Positions 42,601 through 50,252 of a stretch of DNA of 64,000 nucleotides are shown here, piece after piece. The stretch spans positions 1 through 64,000 of the IMG/VR virus record IMGVR_UViG_3300036790_000286. The stretch is one strand, 5' to 3'. The DNA comes from a virus. A program made the translations under genes and the position numbers. Position 1 is the stretch's first letter; every line of letters begins with the position of its first letter. Below the pieces are notes generated by a model. That model saw only the letters and a list, made by a program, of their open reading frames with translations. It searched no databases and was not told the origin of the DNA.

Positions 42601-45600
42601 GCGGTTCAAGGCGCTGGTCGACGTGCGGGATTCCATGAACCGGCTTTTGTCGACCATGGTGACGGCGCCCGACGATGAGATTGGCAATTCGCTGGTGGCA
42701 GGCCTGAGGGAAAGCCTTCAGAAGGACTACGACGCCTTTGTTCGAAAGTACGGCTACCTCAACAGCTCCGCCAACGGGGCATTCCGGGACGATCCGCATT
42801 ATCCGCGGCTTCTGGCGCTGGAGACGTGGGACAAGGCCGCCCGCCAGGGAACGCCGGCCGATATCTTCCGCCGCCGCACCATCTTCCCCCGTGAAGAGCT
42901 TAGAGCGCTTCCCGAAGATCCCGCAGCGGCCCTTCAGCTGGTGCTTGCCGAGCGAGGTTTCCCCGACGTCCAGATGATGGGCCGGCTCCGCAATGAACCG
43001 GTTGCCAACGTGGTCAAGAAGCTGGCCGATCGCGGGCTAATCTATCGGAACCCGGCGAGCGGCAATTACGAGACGCGCGAAACCTACCTCTCGGGGTACG
43101 TGCGCGACAAACTGAAAGATGCGAAGCGCGCGGTCACGCAGGGGATGAAGGATTACGCGCCCAACGTTGAAGCGCTCGAAAAAGTTATCCCGGCCGATAT
43201 CGAGATTGGAGAAGACCCAAAGACCTCCATAGCCGTCCGCCTTGGATCGACGTGGATCCCGACCGATGCGATCGAGGAGTTTATCCGCGACACATTCAAG
43301 TCGCCCGGCACGGTCAAATACAACATCGGCAACTGGCAGGTCAGGAACATCCGGGACACCGCCGAGGCGCGAGGCCTTTACAGCACGCCCCGGGCCGGAT
43401 CCAGCGATCTTCTCGAAGACACGCTGAACCTGCGCCAGACCACCATCTACGACTACCATTCCGATGGTTCGCGGACCCTCAACAGCGACGCCACCACCGC
43501 CGCGCAGGCCGCTCAACAGAAGATTCGCGAGGCGTTCCAGCGGTGGGCTGTCGCTTCCCCGTGGAAGCCGGAGCTTCAGCGCCTCTATAACGATGCCTAC
43601 AACAATCTGGCGCAGGTGGAATACGACGGTTCGCACCTCACCTTCCCGGGGATGAACTCCTCCATCCGCCTCACTGCGCACCAGGTGAATGCCGTTTGGC
43701 GGATCCTCCAGGACGGGCGGGCGCTCCTGGCGCACGTCGTTGGCGCCGGTAAGACCTTCGAGATGGTGGCCGCCGCAATGGAGGGGCGGCGCGTCGGCAC
43801 GTTCAAAAAGCCGATGATCACCGTACCCAACCACATCGTGGAGCAGTTCCGCCAGGAATTCCTGCACCTCTACCCCGGGGCGAATCTGCTGGTGCCGTCC
43901 GAGACCGACTTCGATGCAAAGAACCGCCAGCGGATCATGTCACGCATCGCGACCGGAAACTTCGATGCGGTGATCCTTCCTCACTCACAGTTCAACCTGA
44001 TGGATATCTCTCCCGAGCGCCAGCGGGTCACCATCCAGAAGCAGAAGGCGGAGCTGCGCGAGACAATCCAGGCGGTTGCGGAGCAGGAGGGAAAAAAGAG
44101 CCGCACGGTTAAGCAGCTGGAAAAGGCGATGGCCGCGCTGGACGCGACGCTCAAGAAACTCGCTGACCTAAAAGCCGACAAGGCCATCAACTTCGACGAC
44201 ACGGGCATCGACCAGCTATTCGTGGACGAAGCCCACATGTACAAGAACCTGAGTTTCTACACGAAGATGACGCGCATTGCCGGGCTGCAACAGGCGAAGG
44301 CGAAGAGTGCGCTCCGCCTGAAGATGAAGACGGAATACCTGCAGGACCGCAATGGCGGCCGCGGGGTGGTCTTCGCTACCGGCACCCCGGTCCAGAACAC
44401 CATGGCAGAGCTCTACACCATGTTTAAGTACGTCGCGCCCGATGTCCTTGAAAAGGCCGGTATCCGCTTCTTCGACGATTGGGCCGCTAACTTCGGCAGC
44501 GTAATTACGGCGATGGAGTTAGCCGCCGACGGTCGCAGTTACAAGGCGCGTTCGAAGTTCGCACAGTTCCAGAACGTGCCGGAGCTGATGAATATGTTCC
44601 GCTCCTTCGCGGACATCAAGACCGCCGAGGACCTGAACCTTCCCACGCCGGAGCTTGAGACCGGCAAACCGATCGTGGTTCCGGTGCCGGCGTCGCCGCG
44701 TCTCGAGGCTTTCGTCTCCCACCTGATGGAGCGGGCCGAGAGGGTAAAGAGTGGGAGCGTGGACCCGCGCGTTGACAACATGTTGAAGATCACGACGGAC
44801 GGGCGCAAAGCCGCAACCGACATGCGGCTGATCGACCCCACCCTCCCCGACGATACGGACTCGAAGATCAATAAAGCCGTCGATACGATGTTCGAGGTAT
44901 GGAAGGACGGCAAGGAGGAACTCTCCGCCGGCCCCACTACGCAGATGGGGTTTCTGGATCTCTACCGCTCGATCGAGGGCGGGAAAACCGAGGACGGGAC
45001 GAAGATCCCGGAGAAGGAGCTGATCAACCTCTACCGCGACATCAAGAAAAAGCTGATGGAGCGTGGCGTCCCGGCAGAGCAGATTGCCATCATCGGGGAG
45101 CACGATACCAGGGTGAAGCGGCAGGCGCTTTTCTCCGCCATGAATGCGGGCAAAGTCCGCATCCTTCTGGGATCCACCTTCAAGATGGGCGCCGGCACGA
45201 ATGCCCAGCGGTTGCTGAAAGCTCTCCACCACATCGACCTGACGTGGCGACCCGGTGACCTCGAGCAGCGGAACGGCCGGGCGGTGCGCCAGGGGAATCT
45301 GAACCCCTCTGTGCGGCTTTACAACTACCTGACCGAGCGCAGCTTCGACGCTTACATGGCGCAGACCCTTCAGGGCAAAGCCGAATTTATCTCTCAGGTG
45401 ATGAGCGGCCGGAACAAGCAGCGGGTGATGGCCGATGCGGCGAGCGAAATGGTGTTGTCGCTGGAGGAGATGAAGATTGCGGCCTCGGGCAATCCCGACG
45501 TGAAGATCCAGTACGACCTCCAGATGCAGGCGGCACAGTTGCGGGCGCTGGAGCGCAACTTCTTCAGCCAGCGCCGGATGAACCAGCAGGAGGCGAGTAT

Positions 45601-48600
45601 GGCCTCCATGCGCGCCGACAGGTTCGAGGCAGATGTAACCGCGCTGTCAACTGCAACTGAGAAGATCAAAGCCGCCGAGGCGACAGGCGCCGAAGACGGA
45701 AAGGGTATCAAGGTTGAGGTCGACGGGAAGACCTTCACCGATCGCAAGGCGCTTTTCGATCACCTCGAAGCCATGGACATTCCGCCGGTCAACTTCCACA
45801 TGACGTGGAACGGCATCGGAGTCGCCGTCGAAGTGAAACCGGCAAACAAGGAATCGCAGGCCCAGGGAATCTCCGGGCTCAACTACCAGCCGGATTACAT
45901 TACAGGGCGAAATTTTGCCGCCCCGAGCCGGGACATGACATCGCTGGCCCGATCGCTCGAATCCCGTCTCCGGCAAATCCCCACCGACCTTGAAGAGGCG
46001 AAGGTGGAGTTGCCCCGGCTCCGCGCGAAGGCCCAGCGGCTGGACGAAATTGCACAGTCGAAGGACTTCCCGGAGAAAGCGCAGATGGAGAAGGTAGAGA
46101 AGGAGTTGGCCGAGGTGGAACGCCGGCTCGGGATTCGCTCCGACGTTGAGAACGCGATGGCGCAGGCGGTCACCGCCGAGGTTAGCGACGACCCCGAGGA
46201 AGACCTGCTCTCAGACAATGATGGCGAGGAGGACCCGGAGGCGGAGGAGCAGCAGGAGGATGCGGACAAAGCCGACGAAGGAATCGCGGAACGGGACGAG
46301 ACCCCACGGCCCGGCGTGGTGTTGCGTTCTTCCCTGCTCGGTCTGGACGTGCTGGCGGAGTTTGCGGCGAAGCAGGGGAAAGTTCTGTGGGACGCAGATA
46401 TCGCCCCCAACCTCTCCACCTTCGGCGAGGGGGCCAGGAGCGCCGGCAAAGCAATCGTCAACGTGCTCTATCCGCGGCTGGGAGCCAACGATGACGCGCA
46501 GGACATTCTGGCGCGGGCGCGAGGCAAACTCGAATCGCACCTGTTCCACCTCGAGACGCTGGATGGCGGCCTTGAGAAATTCTTCGAAGCCATGCCGCGC
46601 GATGGGCAACTGGCGTTTATCGACCGCTACAAGCTCGGAGTGGGGCAACCCGACGCGCGCCTCCAGCAGATCGAGGACATCATGCGCCGCATCGACGATG
46701 CCTCCCTGCGGGAAGCCCAGCGCTATAAGCCCACGCTCCAGGCGAAGGAAGACCACTTCCGGGTCATCTGGAAGGTGGTCCCGTTCGGGGGTGGCGCTCA
46801 GGGCGGGAAGACGGCGCAGTTCGCTAAGACGAAACGCCCGTGGCAGGGAGACAAAGGATTCATGCGGCGTGCGACCCTCGATACGATCAGCGAGGGCATC
46901 AACGCTGGCGGGGTTCCTGTCACCACCAATCCATGGAAGCTCTTTACGCTGGCGCAATCCAGCATGATGAAGTTCATCTCGGCACAGCAGGCCTGGGCGG
47001 CAGCCAAGACAGTCGGGCTGCGGAAATATGTCGAGCGTGGACAGCAGGTGCCGGAGGGATGGGTCAAGATCAACGACCGCATCGCGGACGTGTATTTCCC
47101 GGAAAAGGCACTCTCCGTCGACGTCGACCAGCTGCCCACGCGAACGCTCGGACCGCAAAAGAAAGAGTGGGTAGCCAAGGAAGACCTTGAAACCCATCGC
47201 GTTATGGCGAACCCGGGAAGCTGGTACGGCGAGCCCGGCTTCGGACGGCTGCTCAACAATTACCTGAGCCCCGACCTTCTGCGGCAGTCTGCGCTCGGGA
47301 AAGGGTTGCTGTTCGCCAAGAACCTCAGCACCGCGATCGAGCTGGGAATGTCGCCGTTCCACCTTATCTTTGAAACGCTGGAGGCGATGGGTTCGCAGTT
47401 CGGCCTCGGAGTGCAGCGCGTGTGGAACAACGGCGTGCGCCTTGGAGACGGCCGGGAACTCACACGGGGTATGACGGAGATTGGCTCCGCCGTGGCAGCC
47501 CCCTTCCTGATTTCCCACGCTGGCGGTAGCCTCAAACGCTTCGCGACAGATCCCGCGCAGTTCTTCTCTACCACGCGCGGCCAGCGCTTCCTGCGGCAAT
47601 ATCCGAACGCCGCGGGCGCGATGCAGGAGTTGTTCAATGGCGGGCTCACCTGGGGCATCCAGAGGGATTACCGGTTCGATCCGCAGAAGAGCATGATCGA
47701 AGCGGCGAAGGAGGGGAATTACATCGGGGCAGTTCTCCGCGTGGCGCCGTGGATCAATACCGTCCTGATGAAGCCGCTGTTTGAGGCGTACATCCCGCGG
47801 CTGAAGTGGGGCCTGGCGCTACAGCAGTATTCTCAGCAGCTCGTCGAAAATCAGGAGGCGCTCGGCAACGGTGACATGACCCGCACCGAGATTGCGCGCA
47901 AGGTAGCGGACACGGTAGAGAACCGGTTCGGCGAGATGAACTTCAACAATATCTACTGGAACAACACATTCAAGAGCGTGCTCCAGTTGCTGTTCCGTTC
48001 GGTGACGTGGAAGCTCGGAAACTGGCGTGGCCTTGGCTCGGCAGCGGGTCCTGAGGCGTTCAGCGCCTTCCGGGATCCACTCGAAGCCATGCGCAAGAAT
48101 GCGCGGTCGAGCAAGGGCACCGGGCCGGGAGCGCGCGCCGGCGAATACATTCCCAGGATCGGCATGAACCAGGCGTGGATACTCGGGATGGTGGCCACCA
48201 CGGCCGTCATCGGAAGCATCCTCACCCGCTACTGGACCCGTAAATGGCCGTGGGAAATCGCGAGCGAAGATCGGGAGGAGGGTTATTCCCTGCCGGGCGC
48301 GCTGGCACTGGAGGTGGTACACCCGCGCACCGGGCGCATCAACCAATTCACCGGGAAACCGGAACGGCTGTCGTTGCCCACCGGGCTCCGGGACTTTGAG
48401 CACGCCTTCCGTGACCCCGGCGGTTACATCAAAGGTTCGCTCTCCGGGACGGTGAGCCACCTATACGACACGCTGGAGAATCAGGACGCTTTCAAAAACT
48501 ACGTCTACGATCCGAACGGGAGTCTCTACCGGAAGACCGCCGATATCTTCGCCTACAACATGCCGGAGCCCATCTCGTTTCAGAACTGGCATAACCAGAA

Positions 48601-48958
48601 CGGCGCCGTCGACACCGAAAGTCGGGTTCTCCGCGCTGCCGGCGTCGGCAATGCCTCTTCCTCGCTGGACTATTCCCCCGCCGAGACGCGGATGCGGGCG
48701 GTGCGCTTCCACCAGCCGCAGACCCCGGAGCAGATGAAGGCCAGGGAGCAGGAGCACATGCAGCCAACTCGCACACAGATCCGCCGTGCGATCAGGGACG
48801 GCAAGCTCGATTACGCGCAGAAGCTGTTCCGCGGTTTGAGTTACGCCGAGGCTCGGGACATCTACGACAATTACGCCACGCCGGCCGAGCGGGCCGAGCT
48901 CGCAGGGATGCTCCGCGAGAAGCGCAATCGCACCCTCCAGCGCGAAGGGCGGCAATAA
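36665..48958 (+). CDS. Giant polyvalent protein: GGDEF-like, 2H phosphoesterase, N6-methyltransferase, SNF2 helicase (4097 aa)
   Basis: ATG 36665 is chosen because the frame upstream overlaps the previous gene. Domains: disordered N-terminus with a glycine-rich hydrophobic patch (about 257-285). GGDEF-like domain (about 810-930; DKTGLPNRRAF, SDADGLKALND, and KGDEF near 879, where the first signature Gly is Lys). 2H phosphoesterase (about 1140-1260; PHITL near 1166, PHATL near 1246). A small KOW/SH3-like stretch (1375-1425). N6-type DNA methyltransferase (LEPAAGTGNF 1670, NPPFGG 1737). SNF2-type helicase (GAGKT 2360-2364, DEAH 2521-2524, ATGTPVQN 2571, motif VI near 2870). Coiled coil (2950-3200). 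Large C-terminal module with one hydrophobic helix (about 3840). This is the polyvalent-protein plan of phages and conjugative elements (compare P1 DarB): co-injected proteins that protect entering DNA from host defences. Three +1-frame genes overlap its linkers. Confidence 0.85.
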   Translation: MSTQAVTLDPGDVEVQGAQSSGQQPVSLGADDVEIDNSAAEAHTAAQTRSDQAMRTLGQGMLANETAAYQPPTLPAAPNLGRPPARQPSVAQTALNDTTPPSSRFVTPQQPAPTTYQEATTQASTHNAPVLSPGEVEIIGGPRSAAQIAGQTDVQEEPLGAAIAGPAPGTRPMNPQESATYENSPPTGFGAGPQQAAHEIWEGTGDIARGAGYGDDLQIGPRDPSMMARGATETMRGAMYMGTPMFAEAAASAPVKAGLSYLAGVVGGKAAGAAAKAAGLTPDEQEFWNTAGFFIPNALTALAGVRGVSVQGPDGTAGKGFTAFGGRVGGGVATSPEAVGAGVRVGPFSASVVKPRDAGVQFSTQTPTALPDPAEVLRQQQNDASMRAALAADALDQASSNVINGKPPVPPQPKPPMPAGMDQAVLHADTVQRVAGAISMAPPQMRPQLTMEAHQNLAKWIAEKGTVMGPDGRIATAKTPEQASAIAAKWINDEVARQDTARNEAAKAQKEASAKAASNQEGKNEVTPPPTLQQRAQTVIDANEAQTPVQVAKTLLRQVGIPYSQGLEMVKQARAGKAPSIETAGEPVAPEAKAEIDGKVDDLKAGNVKAVLLPEGSSYIPTLPEGIKRVDVRQGPGAGTYLYDPQAIRAATIKAAAKAGTHEDLLAPNENPVKQNEPESLTEPPAVKQEVASSLAHDGDPLTREIEDKNNLLAFQPIHPDDVPPGAKPNEDGEFVLEVMEEPTAGKLGKIIVGQVKEGAQRGKFVLGNPVRKAKTTVGASVKPPAPERRQDTGQRQRVAEMSPEDMRRTLLTSDKTGLPNRRAFDEAEHGRSAPAVAMSDADGLKALNDKFGYAAGDALLKAKAEALQAAGLEAYHDKGDEFLYRGASANEIKGKLERAREILRNRTIEVETTDGETLRFKGADFSYGTGANLGESETALKSHKSQREASGERARGELRGITEVGPEKGEVGEGAAAGSLAARGPAATMEAGAEAHPALAQLPREQQRAAAERDVEAQKDQMAAQLRHLGQAGAAEYARANPDLKSLVDDILSRPEASKEVSHVGSADNRGVSGAGTEAGSRIAEAVGAHPEGGGDKREPAPGESPLQPRSAEPAKYKYGNTQAAIPKGSDADRALAVARARIDPKDLISTEYGGNSEGLETEPHITLRYGLKDEETAGIRAFLEKQAPFEATLGKTTSFPPSKSSDGGAPIIAPVEAADLRRIEAELDKHGNFIDRTFPEYKPHATLGYVKPETASKYVGMTETEGKTFPVKAIEISMRDGSKEVVPLKGGSSALNKTYEAEVAKFAGDPKARMERVEAENRRHAEQLLAEKFPGQRIGSAGRVEPTSSGATAPEKTMDRKGGRGESPEQTPGAAIAKGARVSFTDRTGKERTGVVAHTDGRIARIKDDTDRKSYSVAAAKVKSLAAAGEQAQNEETNASGIGKPAGLAEAGGGRPAPVAESSDRERLGEASTGVLPGVEGEGNAPDGNQPDRSDVRGDLAPVSEQGAEPGPGAGSDTGIDRAPAGPVIRKATAALAKPKALNREWFSHADAWKPPTGTVGRLEANLNAIRILRDVEKSPRKLTDAEKEALSNYVGWGALQHAFMPYGAPHDEIGRWRAANAELQKLLTPDELARAQESTKNAHYTSPELVRFMWDTMARFGFKAGNVLEPAAGTGNFLGMMPKGLRAKVNAIANEMDAVSFGITKLLYPGATLFNKDFADLILPDNDVDVAIGNPPFGGYKLYDPTYKKLNALVHDFFFVKSLDKVRPGGVLAFITSTGTLDKMDPDIRNILASKADFLGAIRLPSGAFKANAGTDVTTDLIFLQKRAPGQTAKHAAEWTNSVPQSLPTKEGNAENLNVNEYFQKHPEMMLGKPTASTKMYGGMGFLLEPHEGRSIPDLLKEAQGKLPRGIIAEAGQQATGNNLASTAAEFAPDALHEGQYTVDAKGTLKQRVNGKLVNPEAVLDKAGKPVFSKIQRFKALVDVRDSMNRLLSTMVTAPDDEIGNSLVAGLRESLQKDYDAFVRKYGYLNSSANGAFRDDPHYPRLLALETWDKAARQGTPADIFRRRTIFPREELRALPEDPAAALQLVLAERGFPDVQMMGRLRNEPVANVVKKLADRGLIYRNPASGNYETRETYLSGYVRDKLKDAKRAVTQGMKDYAPNVEALEKVIPADIEIGEDPKTSIAVRLGSTWIPTDAIEEFIRDTFKSPGTVKYNIGNWQVRNIRDTAEARGLYSTPRAGSSDLLEDTLNLRQTTIYDYHSDGSRTLNSDATTAAQAAQQKIREAFQRWAVASPWKPELQRLYNDAYNNLAQVEYDGSHLTFPGMNSSIRLTAHQVNAVWRILQDGRALLAHVVGAGKTFEMVAAAMEGRRVGTFKKPMITVPNHIVEQFRQEFLHLYPGANLLVPSETDFDAKNRQRIMSRIATGNFDAVILPHSQFNLMDISPERQRVTIQKQKAELRETIQAVAEQEGKKSRTVKQLEKAMAALDATLKKLADLKADKAINFDDTGIDQLFVDEAHMYKNLSFYTKMTRIAGLQQAKAKSALRLKMKTEYLQDRNGGRGVVFATGTPVQNTMAELYTMFKYVAPDVLEKAGIRFFDDWAANFGSVITAMELAADGRSYKARSKFAQFQNVPELMNMFRSFADIKTAEDLNLPTPELETGKPIVVPVPASPRLEAFVSHLMERAERVKSGSVDPRVDNMLKITTDGRKAATDMRLIDPTLPDDTDSKINKAVDTMFEVWKDGKEELSAGPTTQMGFLDLYRSIEGGKTEDGTKIPEKELINLYRDIKKKLMERGVPAEQIAIIGEHDTRVKRQALFSAMNAGKVRILLGSTFKMGAGTNAQRLLKALHHIDLTWRPGDLEQRNGRAVRQGNLNPSVRLYNYLTERSFDAYMAQTLQGKAEFISQVMSGRNKQRVMADAASEMVLSLEEMKIAASGNPDVKIQYDLQMQAAQLRALERNFFSQRRMNQQEASMASMRADRFEADVTALSTATEKIKAAEATGAEDGKGIKVEVDGKTFTDRKALFDHLEAMDIPPVNFHMTWNGIGVAVEVKPANKESQAQGISGLNYQPDYITGRNFAAPSRDMTSLARSLESRLRQIPTDLEEAKVELPRLRAKAQRLDEIAQSKDFPEKAQMEKVEKELAEVERRLGIRSDVENAMAQAVTAEVSDDPEEDLLSDNDGEEDPEAEEQQEDADKADEGIAERDETPRPGVVLRSSLLGLDVLAEFAAKQGKVLWDADIAPNLSTFGEGARSAGKAIVNVLYPRLGANDDAQDILARARGKLESHLFHLETLDGGLEKFFEAMPRDGQLAFIDRYKLGVGQPDARLQQIEDIMRRIDDASLREAQRYKPTLQAKEDHFRVIWKVVPFGGGAQGGKTAQFAKTKRPWQGDKGFMRRATLDTISEGINAGGVPVTTNPWKLFTLAQSSMMKFISAQQAWAAAKTVGLRKYVERGQQVPEGWVKINDRIADVYFPEKALSVDVDQLPTRTLGPQKKEWVAKEDLETHRVMANPGSWYGEPGFGRLLNNYLSPDLLRQSALGKGLLFAKNLSTAIELGMSPFHLIFETLEAMGSQFGLGVQRVWNNGVRLGDGRELTRGMTEIGSAVAAPFLISHAGGSLKRFATDPAQFFSTTRGQRFLRQYPNAAGAMQELFNGGLTWGIQRDYRFDPQKSMIEAAKEGNYIGAVLRVAPWINTVLMKPLFEAYIPRLKWGLALQQYSQQLVENQEALGNGDMTRTEIARKVADTVENRFGEMNFNNIYWNNTFKSVLQLLFRSVTWKLGNWRGLGSAAGPEAFSAFRDPLEAMRKNARSSKGTGPGARAGEYIPRIGMNQAWILGMVATTAVIGSILTRYWTRKWPWEIASEDREEGYSLPGALALEVVHPRTGRINQFTGKPERLSLPTGLRDFEHAFRDPGGYIKGSLSGTVSHLYDTLENQDAFKNYVYDPNGSLYRKTADIFAYNMPEPISFQNWHNQNGAVDTESRVLRAAGVGNASSSLDYSPAETRMRAVRFHQPQTPEQMKAREQEHMQPTRTQIRRAIRDGKLDYAQKLFRGLSYAEARDIYDNYATPAERAELAGMLREKRNRTLQREGRQ
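38680..39000 (+). other. A+T-richer, codon-atypical segment inside the giant gene
   Basis: Codons such as TTA, AAA, GAA, ACT and AGA, rare elsewhere in the window, cluster here. The encoded stretch lies just before the GGDEF-like domain (ELQ-type acidic linker, then GEFVLEVMEEPTAGKLGKI). This suggests that the linker, and possibly the adjoining domain, was acquired separately. Confidence 0.4.
39447..39608 (+). CDS. Small +1-frame gene nested in the giant gene, no. 1 (53 aa)
   Basis: ATG 39447, with AAAGGAG about 12 bases upstream, opens a frame shifted +1 to the giant gene and stops at TAG 39608. The product is MAQAQTSENPKPPSSPTSPS..., then SFEELLKLDPKKVKSVKVL, a small protein with a disordered half and an amphipathic helix. 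Codon third positions are G/C-biased in this frame, while the giant frame here reads as Gly/Glu/Ala/Arg low-complexity. It may be a true overprinted gene or an old separate gene bridged by the giant frame. Confidence 0.5.
   Translation: MAQAQTSENPKPPSSPTSPSAKPAESGPVGSFEELLKLDPKKVKSVKVLPPGA
39855..40082 (+). CDS. Small +1-frame gene nested in the giant gene, no. 2 (75 aa)
   Basis: ATG 39855 is preceded by a near-perfect AAGGAGG 7 bases upstream, the strongest independent signal among the nested genes. The product opens with a helix MLDQQTIAEFQERARKLDPA and continues SQKQLERILKEGET; coding quality drops after about residue 52, where the giant frame becomes codon-like again. The giant frame over the first part (HVGSADNRGVSGAGTEAG) looks like an out-of-frame translation. 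A real small protein between the GGDEF-like and 2H domains is the best reading. Confidence 0.6.
   Translation: MLDQQTIAEFQERARKLDPASQKQLERILKEGETNGNLHPVSHHFSPEALNRQNTNTATPRPPSQRAATPTAPSQ
40971..41255 (+). CDS. Small +1-frame gene nested in the giant gene, no. 3 (94 aa)
   Basis: ATG 40971 (a TTG at 40944 is possible) opens a +1 frame that stops at TAA 41253-41255. The product is helical and charged, with segments LPSLKARIESDWEKHRPAYF and RTALMCVETLHQFQNKGLNP, resembling small phage proteins that end near a GLxxDQAxEAI motif. Third-position G/C bias is strong here. The giant frame over the same bases is Gly/Ala/Glu/Asp-rich and featureless, and then resumes good coding just before the methyltransferase domain. 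Ribosome site weak. Confidence 0.6.
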   Translation: MKKPMPAESENPQVSLKPEEDARLPSLKARIESDWEKHRPAYFRELKAKETLQTEINRTALMCVETLHQFQNKGLNPDQAREAIQELIVPQPGR

Positions 48959-48976
48959 AGGTAATCTGTTTCGCGC
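48957..48976 (+). promoter_or_regulatory. Late promoter-like element, copy 8 (leaderless type)
   Basis: AGGTAATCT at 48959-48967 followed by GTTTCGCGC, overlapping the giant-gene stop and ending 2 bases before ATG 48979. It is the most diverged copy. Confidence 0.55.
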
Positions 48977-48978
48977 AG

Positions 48979-49512
48979 ATGCCAGCGAAAACGACGAAAC
49001 GTAAGTCCCCCCGCAAACAACCCCTCGCCATCCTCAGCGAAGAGGACCGCACCTTTGTCCACCTTTCCATAAAGTTGGGACCAGAGAAGGCCGCCGCGCA
49101 CCTCGGCTGGAAGCCGGAGCAGGTGGAAGGACTGATGCGGATCAAGGCCTTCCGCGATTACCTCAAGCGCTATGAGGCACAGTTCCTGAAGACCATGGCA
49201 TCGTGGGAAGTAACCCAGGTCACGAAGTTTCCCGTTGGGCGCGGCGACGTCCTCGGCCGTCTGATCGCGCTGGCCCTGCTGCCGCCGGAAGACACGAAGG
49301 GCACCATCGACGGACAGGTAGAAGCGCTCAACGCCATCAGCGAAATCCTCGGGCTGAAGTTTTCCCCGCGCGATGCCGATGCCTATTTCAAAGACAAGAC
49401 CCCCGATCAGATCAAAAACTATGCGCTTCACGGCAAGTGGGATTTGACCGAGGAGGAGAAGAAGGCCGCCGATGCCGAGCCAGCCAAGTCCGATGGCGCT
49501 GATTCCAATTGA
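48979..49512 (+). CDS. Terminase small subunit-like protein
   Basis: A 177-residue protein directly upstream of the large terminase genes. Residues 20-70 contain an HTH-like segment (LGPEKAAAHLGWKPEQVEGL) suited to recognising the packaging site. Residues 75-140 are helical and would form the oligomerisation core. The C-terminus is Lys/Glu/Asp-rich and would contact the large subunit. It starts at the eighth late element. The next gene begins 41 bases before its stop, with its ribosome site inside it. Identification is by position, size and HTH. Confidence 0.7.
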   Translation: MPAKTTKRKSPRKQPLAILSEEDRTFVHLSIKLGPEKAAAHLGWKPEQVEGLMRIKAFRDYLKRYEAQFLKTMASWEVTQVTKFPVGRGDVLGRLIALALLPPEDTKGTIDGQVEALNAISEILGLKFSPRDADAYFKDKTPDQIKNYALHGKWDLTEEEKKAADAEPAKSDGADSN

Positions 49513-50251
49513 CGTTGAGTGGATACTGCGCGCAAAGGCGCGGCGCATCACCGAGCAGAACGAAGAAACTCTCGCGCGCGCCCGGGACGTGGAACATAAC
49601 GTTTCGGATACAGAGATGGCGGAGCAAAACCGCCGGGTGCGCGAGGCGACGGCCGATGAGCTGACCTGGCTGCAGAACTACACCGCCACGCACAACCCTC
49701 ACTGGAAGGAAGAGGACCGGCCCAACCCCTACGAGCCGTTCCCGGACAAACCCTACTTCCGATGCCTCTTTGACTTCCTGAATGCTCCGGGGAAGGTCAA
49801 GCCGATCGAGAAGTCCCGCGACATGATGATCACCTGGGGCATCATGGGGTACTTCACGCTGGAGGCGATGAAGGTTCCAGAGCGGGAAATCGTGTGCCAG
49901 ACGATGGAGGAGACCAAGGCGAAGGAGAACGTCTTCTACGCCCGCACGCTTTACACCCGTCAACCGGAGTGGCTGAAGCAGGCTTTCCCACTGTCGAAGC
50001 CGCTGGACAGGATGGCGGAGAACGAGTTGTCTTTCGCCAATGGGAGCATCATCTGGGGTATTGCGGGCGGCGCCGGCAAGCTGCGCACCTATCACCCGTG
50101 GGGCTACTTCAATGATGAGACGGCGTTCCAGCCCGAAGCCGGATTCTCATATGATGAGTCGCTTTCCGCCGTTCAGAAGATCGTCCTGAACTCAACCGCA
50201 TGGCCGGGATGGTACTTCGATTGGTTGAACGACGTGGAGGTTACGAGTTGA
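49472..50251 (+). CDS. Terminase large subunit, ATPase part (split gene)
   Basis: ATG 49472 overlaps the small-subunit gene and follows a GAGGAGAAG ribosome site. The 259-residue product covers the N-terminal ATPase domain of a large terminase. It has a Walker A-like EKSRDMMITW around Lys114 (the deviant P-loop of terminases) and a Walker B YFNDETAF with Asp215-Glu216. The last residues, WPGWYFDWLNDVE, normally lead into the linker before the nuclease domain. Here the frame stops at TGA 50249-50251, and the nuclease is a separate frame starting 2 bases later. It powers DNA translocation into the procapsid. Confidence 0.8.
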   Translation: MPSQPSPMALIPIDVEWILRAKARRITEQNEETLARARDVEHNVSDTEMAEQNRRVREATADELTWLQNYTATHNPHWKEEDRPNPYEPFPDKPYFRCLFDFLNAPGKVKPIEKSRDMMITWGIMGYFTLEAMKVPEREIVCQTMEETKAKENVFYARTLYTRQPEWLKQAFPLSKPLDRMAENELSFANGSIIWGIAGGAGKLRTYHPWGYFNDETAFQPEAGFSYDESLSAVQKIVLNSTAWPGWYFDWLNDVEVTS

Positions 50252-50252
50252 A

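Noticed and set aside
46146-46967. Arg-rich plus-strand frame inside the giant gene
   Set aside because: Shadow of an Asp/Glu-rich linker and the C-terminal module; no ribosome site or natural protein pattern.
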